Assembly: GCA_028690215.1 (NCBI GenBank)
Contig: JAQVBQ010000004.1
Coordinates: forward strand, 53,204-117,203
Length of the DNA: 64,000 nt
Direction: 5' to 3'
Source of the DNA: Bacteroidales bacterium
GTDB lineage: Bacteria; Bacteroidota; Bacteroidia; Bacteroidales; UBA932
In this document: positions 18,391 through 26,358 of the stretch, piece by piece
How positions within the stretch are numbered: the first letter of the stretch is position 1
Layout: each line of letters starts with the position of its first letter
Position numbers and translations under genes: made by a program
The notes under the pieces: generated by a model
Seen by the model: the letters and a program-made list of their open reading frames with translations, nothing else
Database searches by the model: none
What the model was told of the DNA's origin: nothing

Positions 18391-18945
18391 ATGATCTCAG
18401 ATAAGATCATACTTGGTATTGATCCTGGGACAAGAATTCTTGGGTGGGGTGTTATTAAGGTAACCGGTAATAAGGTGCTCTTTGTAGAGATGGGTGTCTT
18501 AGATTTACATCTCTGTAAAGATCATTATCAGAAACTAAGTGAAATATATAATGGTATCAGCGGACTTATCGAGAGGTTTAAACCTGATGAGATGGCTGTC
18601 GAGGCTCCATTTTACGGTAAGAACATACAATCTATGTTTGTGCTCGGAAGGGCTCAGGGGGCTGCAATAACTGCGGCCTTGTCAACAGATATTCAGATTA
18701 CTGAATATGCTCCAAGAAAGGTTAAAATGGCAATAACAGGGAGGGGGGCAGCTTCAAAGGAGCAGGTTGCCACTCTTCTTTGTAATATACTCAGAATTGA
18801 AAATCCATCGGTCTATCTGGATGCTACTGATGGTGTGGCAGTTGCCTATTGCCACTTCCTTGAATCTGCAAGACCTGCTGTCTCAAATGGGGGTAAATCA
18901 AACTGGAAAGAGTTCGTGAAAAATAATCCGGACAGGATTAAATAA
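18391..18945 (+). CDS. ruvC: Crossover junction endodeoxyribonuclease RuvC
   Basis: ILGIDPGTRILGWGVI, MAVEAPFYGKNIQSMFVLGRAQGAAI, ITEYAPRKVKMAITGRGAASKEQV, DATDGVAVAYCHF. Confidence 0.96.
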   Translation: MISDKIILGIDPGTRILGWGVIKVTGNKVLFVEMGVLDLHLCKDHYQKLSEIYNGISGLIERFKPDEMAVEAPFYGKNIQSMFVLGRAQGAAITAALSTDIQITEYAPRKVKMAITGRGAASKEQVATLLCNILRIENPSVYLDATDGVAVAYCHFLESARPAVSNGGKSNWKEFVKNNPDRIK

Positions 18946-19030
18946 TTTTTTTTCATAATTGATTTAACTTTTCACGGTTTTTGTAGTCAAAGCAGGGATT
19001 AAAAACTACACAAAGAAAATTTTGACCTAT

Positions 19031-21880
19031 ATGAAGTATATCAACATATGCCTGCTTACTCTATCACTTGTTTTTTTGAGCACTTATAAATCATTTGCCG
19101 ACACTGAAGCAAAGGATTTCAGAGTAAAAATCATTCTGATTGACAGTATAAGACAGGAGCCTATTGAATTTGCAACAGTCTCTATAACTCCTGACGGAAA
19201 AAAGGAGGCTTTGAAATATGCACTTACAGATGCGTCCGGATGGGCAGAGATATTAAAGGTACCTGATGGATCATACACCTTAAAGGCTGAATGTCTGGGT
19301 TACTTCCCCTTTACAGCCAAGTTCAATACAACCGGGAAATCTCTTATAGATTTTGGCAGAGTTAAGATGAAAGAGGAGGTAAACACTCTTTCCACCATCA
19401 CAGTCTCGGCACTTGCCAATCCTATAATTGTCAAAAAGGATACCATAGAGTATAATGCATCCTCATTTAAGGTGACTGATGGTGATATGCTGGAGACACT
19501 CCTGAAAAAACTACCTGGTATTGAGGTTTCCAGTGATGGCTCTATTACTGCTAATGGTAAGACAATCAATAAGATTACCATTGACGGTAAGACCTTCTTC
19601 CTTGATGACCCTCAATTGGCTACAAAAAATCTTCCGGCAAAGATTATTGAAAAGGTAAAGGTTCTTGAGAAGAAATCGGAGCAAGCACAATTCACAGGGA
19701 TTGATGACGGTAACTCTGAAACCGTAATTGACCTTTCAATCCGGCCGGGAATGATGAACGGATGGTTCGGAAACATGAGCGCAGGATATGGTACTGATGA
19801 TAAATATCAGACTGCAGGTATGCTTGGTAACTTTACAACAAGGAGTCAACTGAGTGTGATAGCCAATGCGAACAATACAAATAACCGAGGTTTCTTTGAT
19901 GTTGCCGGTGAGGCGATGAGAAGCATGAGAAACTCTATGGGAGGATCAAGTGGAGTACGTGTAGGGGGAGCTTTAATGAATTTCGGCGGAAGCGGTATAA
20001 CCACATCCTGGATGGCAGGTGCAAATGCAAATACTGAGAGTAAGAATAAGAAGCTTTTAATTGGAGGCAGCTACCTTTATAGCGGGAATGAAACAGAAAA
20101 CAAACAACAGACATCCAAGCAGACATTTCTTACCGACAGTAGCTTTATCTATAACAGTGATCAGTACTCACTTTCTAGATCTGATGCACACAGGGCATCT
20201 TTGAATCTCGAGTACAAGTTCAACGAGATGACATCTATCCTTTTCCGTCCAAACGTCAATGTGGGAAGCGGATCTTTCAATGAGGGAAATCTCTATTCGA
20301 CAAAAGGGGTACTAGGGACTATGATAAACGATGGTAACAGTAAATCTTTCGGAGACAATGACACAAGGACGCTTGGCGGAGATCTCTTATTCCGTCAGAA
20401 ATTCAATAAGACCGGCCGTACTTTTTCAGTAAGTATCACATACGGGTATGAGGACAATGATATAAGGGCATTCAATCAATCCTTGACCAACAGTTATGGC
20501 AGTCAAGCCATGACCTCTGAGGTGAAACAGATGTACAACACAAATCAGAGTAATTACTCTTTGGGTGCAAGGGCTTCATATACAGAGCCATTGGGAAACA
20601 ACTACTTCATGGAACTTGCCTACTCTTACAACTATAAAAAGAACAATTCCGACAAGGTGGCCAATAACTTCAATAATACAACCCAGGAGTACGATCTGTA
20701 TGACTCTACATATTCAAACAGTTTTGAAAACACCTTCATTAATCAGAGAGGTGAGATCAATGTCAGAAAGGTTGAAGAGAAATACAACTATACTATAGGT
20801 GTGAATGTACAGCCTGCATATACTCACAGTCTGACCACTGCTGACGGTGAGACAACAGATCTGGAGAGGAGTGTGGTTAATTTCTCACCTACAGCAATGC
20901 TAGAGTTCAATTTCAGTGATACAAAGGCTCTCAGGCTAAGATATCGCGGTAACACAAGACAACCTTCAATCTCCCAGATGCAGCCTGTTAAAGATAATTC
21001 AAACCCGCTTTTTGTTTCAGAGGGAAATCCTGACCTGCTGCCAGAGTTTTCTCACAACATGTCTTTAAGTTACAGAAATACTGACAGGGCTACTTTCAGT
21101 ACTATGGACGCAAGGTTGGAGGGTACTTATACTCTGGATAAAATTGTGAACAAGACATGGTATGAAGAGGGAGGAGTGCAACATACAAGGCCGGTAAATG
21201 ATCAGGCAGTATACTCTGTGTATGGTAATATTATGTGGAGCGTTCCGATTGGGAAATCAAAATTCTACTTAATGACCAACACCCGAAGCGGCCTGAATAA
21301 CGGAATTAGCTACTCTAGCAGTACTGCTTCTGAGGTAGACGCCCTCAAGAATATCACAACATCTTTCTCTATATCTGAAATGCTAAGACTTTCTTACAGA
21401 GGAGAAAAACTTGAAGCCGGAATAGGTGGCAGGGCATCGTATTCAAAAGCCTGGTATACTGTGGAGAAGACAAAGGACGCAACATGGAATAATTCAATTA
21501 ATGCAAACATAAACTGGACATTGCCTGCCGGTTTCGGTCTTTCCAGCGATATTGACTATCAGTTCTATTTCGGTTATGGTAAAGGTTACAATGACCCTGC
21601 AACTGTATGGAATGCTGAGGTTTCTAAGCTTTTGCTAAAGAATGCAGCTACACTAAGATTGAGAGTATTTGATATACTGGATCAATCGAAAAGCGTAAGA
21701 AGAACAACCACTGACAACTATATACAAGATGTCAGTAGCATGACGCTCAAGCAATATTTCATGCTCTCTTTCACCTGGAGATTCGGCAAGTTTGGCGATG
21801 GAAATGAGCGTGGTGGAAGGGATAGAGGAATGAGAGGCCATGGAATGTATGGTCCTCCTCCGGGAGGATTCCATAGGTAG
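19031..21880 (+). CDS. TonB-dependent outer membrane beta-barrel protein with carboxypeptidase-regulatory-like N-terminus
   Basis: Signal peptide; QEPIEFATVSITPDGKKEALKYALTDASGWAEI; plug KKDTIEYNASSFKVTDGDMLETLLKKLPGIEVSSDGSITANGKTINKITIDGKTFF; barrel C-terminus. Confidence 0.88.
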   Translation: MKYINICLLTLSLVFLSTYKSFADTEAKDFRVKIILIDSIRQEPIEFATVSITPDGKKEALKYALTDASGWAEILKVPDGSYTLKAECLGYFPFTAKFNTTGKSLIDFGRVKMKEEVNTLSTITVSALANPIIVKKDTIEYNASSFKVTDGDMLETLLKKLPGIEVSSDGSITANGKTINKITIDGKTFFLDDPQLATKNLPAKIIEKVKVLEKKSEQAQFTGIDDGNSETVIDLSIRPGMMNGWFGNMSAGYGTDDKYQTAGMLGNFTTRSQLSVIANANNTNNRGFFDVAGEAMRSMRNSMGGSSGVRVGGALMNFGGSGITTSWMAGANANTESKNKKLLIGGSYLYSGNETENKQQTSKQTFLTDSSFIYNSDQYSLSRSDAHRASLNLEYKFNEMTSILFRPNVNVGSGSFNEGNLYSTKGVLGTMINDGNSKSFGDNDTRTLGGDLLFRQKFNKTGRTFSVSITYGYEDNDIRAFNQSLTNSYGSQAMTSEVKQMYNTNQSNYSLGARASYTEPLGNNYFMELAYSYNYKKNNSDKVANNFNNTTQEYDLYDSTYSNSFENTFINQRGEINVRKVEEKYNYTIGVNVQPAYTHSLTTADGETTDLERSVVNFSPTAMLEFNFSDTKALRLRYRGNTRQPSISQMQPVKDNSNPLFVSEGNPDLLPEFSHNMSLSYRNTDRATFSTMDARLEGTYTLDKIVNKTWYEEGGVQHTRPVNDQAVYSVYGNIMWSVPIGKSKFYLMTNTRSGLNNGISYSSSTASEVDALKNITTSFSISEMLRLSYRGEKLEAGIGGRASYSKAWYTVEKTKDATWNNSINANINWTLPAGFGLSSDIDYQFYFGYGKGYNDPATVWNAEVSKLLLKNAATLRLRVFDILDQSKSVRRTTTDNYIQDVSSMTLKQYFMLSFTWRFGKFGDGNERGGRDRGMRGHGMYGPPPGGFHR

Positions 21881-21896
21881 TCTTTATTAAGACATA

Positions 21897-22952
21897 TTAT
21901 TGCTTAGAGTAGTTTGAGTAAACTCTCCACTTCTCTATGACTGAAAGCATGTCTGCGGGAACCGGGCACTCAAAGAAGAGCCTTTTTCCTGTCCTTGGAT
22001 GGGTAAATCCTAGCGTCCTTGCATGCAGAGCCTGACGGGGCAGAAGTTCAAAGCAATTATCCACAAATTGTTTGAACTTGGCATAAAGGGTCCCTTTCAA
22101 AATCTTATCACCACCGTATCGGTCATCATTGAAGAGCGGGTGGCCTATATAGTCCATATGAACTCTGATCTGGTGTGTCCTCCCGGTCTCAAGCTTGCAT
22201 GAAACCAGTGTGGTGTAGCCGAATCTCTCTATTACTTTGTAATGAGTGACAGCATGTTTTCCCAATGAACCGTCCGGAAAGACCTTGAAACGCATCCTGT
22301 CGTTGGGGTCTCGTGCAATGTGTCCTGTGATTGTTCCTTCGTCTTCTTTAAGATTTCCCCAGACGAGTGCTATATATTCCCTGTCAATAGAATGGTCAAA
22401 GAATTGTTTTGCAAGAATAAGCTGGGAGTCATCGTTTTTTGCCACCAAAAGAAGTCCGGAGGTGTTTTTATCAATTCTGTGGACAAGTATGCCCATTCTC
22501 TCATCCGGAGCATCCTCATCCTGGCTTATACCAAGATGATAGGCCAAAGCATTTACCAGTGTGCCTGAAAAATGTCCGTGCCCGGGATGGACAACAAGTC
22601 CTGGAGGTTTGTTTATAAGGAGAAGATCTTCATCTTCGTATACAATGCTTAAAGGAATATTTTCAGGTCTGACCTCCATTCCCCGTCTCTGATAGGGCAG
22701 TTCAATGGTTACAATGTCCAGAGGCTTTACTATATAACTAGCCTTGGCTGTCTTGCCGTTGACAAGAACATAACCTGCACCGACGGCGAGCTGTATTCTG
22801 TGTCTGGAGGTTTTCTCCATACGGCTTGTTATGAACTTGTCGACCCTCATGGGAGTCTGTCCTTTGTCAGAAATGAAACGGTAGTGTTCAAAACTCCCCG
22901 TCTCTTCATCTTCTTCGTCTGACTCAGGTAGATCGATATCTTCTTCGAGCAT
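21897..22952 (-). CDS. rluD: RluA/RluD family 23S rRNA pseudouridine synthase
   Basis: S4-like N-terminus; LLINKPPGLVVHPGHGHFSGTLVNAL, ILVHRIDKNTSGLLLVAKND, LETGRTHQIRVHMDYIGHPLFNDDRYGG. Confidence 0.93.
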   Translation of the reverse strand: MLEEDIDLPESDEEDEETGSFEHYRFISDKGQTPMRVDKFITSRMEKTSRHRIQLAVGAGYVLVNGKTAKASYIVKPLDIVTIELPYQRRGMEVRPENIPLSIVYEDEDLLLINKPPGLVVHPGHGHFSGTLVNALAYHLGISQDEDAPDERMGILVHRIDKNTSGLLLVAKNDDSQLILAKQFFDHSIDREYIALVWGNLKEDEGTITGHIARDPNDRMRFKVFPDGSLGKHAVTHYKVIERFGYTTLVSCKLETGRTHQIRVHMDYIGHPLFNDDRYGGDKILKGTLYAKFKQFVDNCFELLPRQALHARTLGFTHPRTGKRLFFECPVPADMLSVIEKWRVYSNYSKQ

Positions 22953-22955
22953 CGG

Positions 22956-23780
22956 TCACTCCGTTTTTATTGCTTTAATTCTTTCTTTGTCGTTGCTGAA
23001 ATAGAGTTCTACCCTGGTTCCCAGAGAGAATGACGTTGATCTTGACGGTGAAGGTGTCTGTTTTATTACAACACTGGAGACAGTGTCTGAGTAATTCTTC
23101 ACGGAACTGTCATAGTGTAACCTGCCCAGATTAAGAGAATTCTCTATAAGAATATCTTTTGCAAGGAGAAGTGTTAAGCCTGTAACGTCAGGTATTGATG
23201 TGTTTGTATATCCGTTGTCGCCCAACTCCAGATCGATCTCGCTGCCGGCCTCTATCATTTTTCCGGGAGCTATGTATTTTCCGTTAACTCTTTGAGAAAG
23301 AACGTTATCTGTTGCCATATCATATACGTAGGTCAGTTTTCCTACGGTAAGCTGTTTGGCATCGAGCTCTGCCTTTGCCTGGCGGAGTGAGTATCCTGTC
23401 AGAGATGGCATGCTTACTAATTTTGGTTGAATTGTGTTTATGGTAAGCAATATCCTGCGGTTTTTCTTAACCATATTTCCTGCTCTCGGATTTTGTCTGA
23501 GAACCAACCCCCGGCTAATTGTCGGTATAAATACAGAGTCAGATACCTCCAGACGCAGATGATGCCTGTCCGCTAACTCGCTTGCCTCTTCAATCGTCAT
23601 TCCGGACATATCCGGAACCTCCATTTCCTGATTGTGTCTTGTTATAACCTTGAGAAGCAGTGTTGTCACGATAAATAAAAGTATCAGACAGCCTGCTGCC
23701 TTGTAAAGTTCTTTAAGTATGGGATTTTCCCATCTTACTCTTTTCTTTACCTTTTCTGAGATATCTTTTCCTTTTGCCAT
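22956..23780 (-). CDS. PASTA-domain membrane protein
   Basis: TM helix followed by PASTA repeats: MEVPDMSGMTIEEASELADRHHLRLEV, VSMPSLTGYSLRQAKAELDAKQLTVG, TSIPDVTGLTLLLAKDILIENSLNLG. Confidence 0.9.
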   Translation of the reverse strand: MAKGKDISEKVKKRVRWENPILKELYKAAGCLILLFIVTTLLLKVITRHNQEMEVPDMSGMTIEEASELADRHHLRLEVSDSVFIPTISRGLVLRQNPRAGNMVKKNRRILLTINTIQPKLVSMPSLTGYSLRQAKAELDAKQLTVGKLTYVYDMATDNVLSQRVNGKYIAPGKMIEAGSEIDLELGDNGYTNTSIPDVTGLTLLLAKDILIENSLNLGRLHYDSSVKNYSDTVSSVVIKQTPSPSRSTSFSLGTRVELYFSNDKERIKAIKTE

Positions 23781-23792
23781 GATACAAAAATA

Positions 23793-24839
23793 CTATTTTT
23801 TCACTTTATTGTAGAAGCTGTCTCTCTCAATTGCTACAAACCCGCACTCCTCAGCCATCCTTTTCAGCTCCAGACTGCTCATTCCCGGATTTTTTTGCGA
23901 ACCGGCCATGCTGTATATTTTTGTTGAATCGTTAATAGTTCCGTCAATGTCATCAGCACCGTAGAGCAGCGCAAGCTGACTCAACTCTTTCCCCAGCATC
24001 GGCCAATAAGATTTTATATGTGTGATATTGTCCAGAACAATTCTGGAAATAGCAAACGTTTTAAGAATTTCTATAATACCAATCTCTCCAAGGTGAGACA
24101 ACTCGTTGTTTGCCGATCTGAAAAGGAGCGGTATAAATGCGTCAAATCCTCCTGTTTCTGCCTGTAAATCTCTCAATCGCATCATATGGTCTATTCTCTC
24201 CTCACGGGTCTCTATATGACCGAAAAGCATGGTGGCATTACTCCTTATGCCCAGTTTGTGTGCAGTACGGTGTATATCGAGCCAACGTGATGCATCCGCC
24301 TTATCCGGACAAATCTCTCTTCGCACTCTTGGGGCAAAGATCTCGGCACCGCCTCCCGGAATTGCAGATAGTCCTGTATCCCTGAGAGTCTTCAGGACAT
24401 ATTCGGCGCTTTTCCCCGAGCTTCTAGACATGTCATCTATCTCGACAGCGGAGTATGCCTTTATTGCTACTTCGGCCGGGAGTTCGCTTTTCAATAAAGA
24501 TATGATTGAGGTGTAGTATTGAAGGTCTCTGTCTGGATGGACACTGCCTACAACATGTACCTCTGTCATCCCTTTCCGGTATTTTTTATGGCAGTAGTCG
24601 CGTATCTCATCCAGAGTCATTGCCCATGCCCCTTTTTGGGATGAATCGTTTCTCCTGTATGAGCAGAACCTGCATCTGTGAATGCAGATGTTGCTCGGCT
24701 CAATATGAAAGTTGTTATTGTAAAATACCTTATTGCCGTTCTTCTCCTCCCTTATTTTCAAAGCAACCCCTGAGAGGCTGTTCATCTCTGTCGAAGAGTA
24801 TAGTTCGAGTGGCTTGAGGTAATTGGAAACCTTTTCCAT
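23793..24839 (-). CDS. mqnE: Radical SAM aminofutalosine synthase-like protein (MqnE/MqnC family)
   Basis: NICIHRCRFCSYRRN (CxxxCxxC), VHVVGSVHPDRDLQYY, IPGGGAEIFAPRVRREICPDKADA, LALLYGADDIDGTINDSTKIYSMAG. Confidence 0.85.
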   Translation of the reverse strand: MEKVSNYLKPLELYSSTEMNSLSGVALKIREEKNGNKVFYNNNFHIEPSNICIHRCRFCSYRRNDSSQKGAWAMTLDEIRDYCHKKYRKGMTEVHVVGSVHPDRDLQYYTSIISLLKSELPAEVAIKAYSAVEIDDMSRSSGKSAEYVLKTLRDTGLSAIPGGGAEIFAPRVRREICPDKADASRWLDIHRTAHKLGIRSNATMLFGHIETREERIDHMMRLRDLQAETGGFDAFIPLLFRSANNELSHLGEIGIIEILKTFAISRIVLDNITHIKSYWPMLGKELSQLALLYGADDIDGTINDSTKIYSMAGSQKNPGMSSLELKRMAEECGFVAIERDSFYNKVKK

Positions 24840-24866
24840 AGAATTCTGATTACGGCTTCAAATATA

Positions 24867-24893
24867 ACAAAAAAGACGCTCAAGGCGTCTTTG
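24867..24893 (-). terminator. Rho-independent terminator downstream of rpmH
   Basis: Minus strand AAGACGC-cttga-GCGTCTT followed by TTTTGTT. Confidence 0.75.
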
Positions 24894-24913
24894 TAGTCTA
24901 TAGTATATCTCTG

Positions 24914-25066
24914 TTAGTAAAGATCTTCAGATGATACTGTGAGTTTCTTGCGCCCACGACGACGACGGGCTGCCAGTACGCGACGTCCATTGGGAGTTGA
25001 CATTCTCTCGCGGAATCCGTGTTTATTGCGACGCTTGCGTTGTGATGGTTGGAATGTGCGTTTCAT
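24914..25066 (-). CDS. rpmH: 50S ribosomal protein L34
   Basis: 50-aa reverse-strand translation [50 protein letters not shown]; below the size cutoff of the supplied ORF track. Confidence 0.97.
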   Translation of the reverse strand: MKRTFQPSQRKRRNKHGFRERMSTPNGRRVLAARRRRGRKKLTVSSEDLY

Positions 25067-25143
25067 GATATATACCTGTTATTTTATTTCTTCAAAAGGG
25101 AGTGCAAAGATATGTAAAATGTTTTTAATAGCAAATATTTATA

Positions 25144-25788
25144 TCAGCGTTTGATGTACAAAAGCTGTTTTTCTTCAAAAAATGGCTCGTCAAACCACTT
25201 GTTTATATACTCTTTTTCTATGTTGCGGGGGGAAATCCTCATTCTTGCACAGGCTGCGGATATCTCTTCATCCAGATCCCCGCCTTTTAGATATATGACT
25301 CCTCTTGATACACCTCCGCATACCCCGGGCTCAATATTCTTCCATATCCATGGGAGGAAATCCTTCAGTTCGGTAACGGCTCTTGAGACAATGAAGTCAT
25401 ATTTGGAAGATAGATCCTCCGCTCTTGTCTGCTCTGCAACTATATTGGATATACCGTCAGCCTTTGCTACCTCATTTACAACCAGGATTTTTTTTCTTAT
25501 TGAGTCGCAAAGGTGAAAAGATACTTCCGGGAACATTATGGCAAGCGGGATTCCCGGAAAACCACCTCCTGTCCCCACATCCAGGACTCTTGCCCCGGCA
25601 GGGAACTTTATGAACCGTGCAATTGAAAGAGAGTGCAGTATGTGGTGAAGATAAAGATTCCCGGCATCCTTGCGTGAAATCACATTTATCTTTGAATTCC
25701 ACTCCATATAGAGAGGGTAGAGGGCTTTGTATCTCTCTTTCTGGCTCTCTGTAATGTCGGGGAAATATTTTGTAATCAGCTCTTCCAT
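25144..25788 (-). CDS. rsmG: 16S rRNA (guanine(527)-N(7))-methyltransferase RsmG
   Basis: VLDVGTGGGFPGIPLAIMFPEVSFHLCDSIRKKILVV, DFIVSRAVTELKDFLPWIWKNI. Confidence 0.93.
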   Translation of the reverse strand: MEELITKYFPDITESQKERYKALYPLYMEWNSKINVISRKDAGNLYLHHILHSLSIARFIKFPAGARVLDVGTGGGFPGIPLAIMFPEVSFHLCDSIRKKILVVNEVAKADGISNIVAEQTRAEDLSSKYDFIVSRAVTELKDFLPWIWKNIEPGVCGGVSRGVIYLKGGDLDEEISAACARMRISPRNIEKEYINKWFDEPFFEEKQLLYIKR

Positions 25789-26348
25789 TTTTCTGCTAAA
25801 AGTTTTCTTGCTCTGTTTATGTGTGTTTTAACGGTGTTGACAGGGAGATCCAGCTCCTTTGCAATCTCCTCATATGCGTAGTCATGGATGAATCTCAGTT
25901 CGGCAACCTTGCGGTATTTTATATCCAGCCCCTTGATTGCCTTGATCAGCTGTTCAAAAGTCTGCTGGGTAATCATGTTGTCTTCAGGACTCCTTGTCGG
26001 TTCGAGAGGTTCTGTTGTCTCTGAATAATCGACAGCAGATGTGGCGACAGATGTTGAGATGTTTGCAATTCTCTTTCTGTAAAAATCAAAAGCCGTATTC
26101 TGGGCAATTTTATAAAGCCAGGTTGAGAAGGCCCAATCTTCCCGGTATGTGGAGATGTTTCTGAAGGCTTTGTCAAATGTCTCCTGACAAATATCCTCTG
26201 CATCCTGTGGTTGAGGAATTATTCCCAGAACGAATGCATATACCTGGTCGCTGTACCTTTCGAAGAGTCTGAAAAAAGCTGACTGGTCATTTCTGACAGC
26301 CAATCTTATGAGTTCAATCTCATCCTTATGTACAGCTACCTTAACCAT
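25776..26348 (-). CDS. RNA polymerase sigma factor, ECF/sigma-70 family
   Basis: AFVLGIIPQPQDAEDICQETFDKAFRNISTYREDWAFSTWLYKIAQNTAFDFYRK and region 4 KVAELRFIHDYAYEEIAKELDLPVNTVKTHINRARKLL. Confidence 0.93.
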   Translation of the reverse strand: MVKVAVHKDEIELIRLAVRNDQSAFFRLFERYSDQVYAFVLGIIPQPQDAEDICQETFDKAFRNISTYREDWAFSTWLYKIAQNTAFDFYRKRIANISTSVATSAVDYSETTEPLEPTRSPEDNMITQQTFEQLIKAIKGLDIKYRKVAELRFIHDYAYEEIAKELDLPVNTVKTHINRARKLLAEKWKS

Positions 26349-26358
26349 AATGTTTCTG

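Noticed and set aside
22058-22066. Exact DnaA-box-like TTATCCACA
   Set aside because: Single occurrence inside rluD coding sequence, no cluster; expected by chance.
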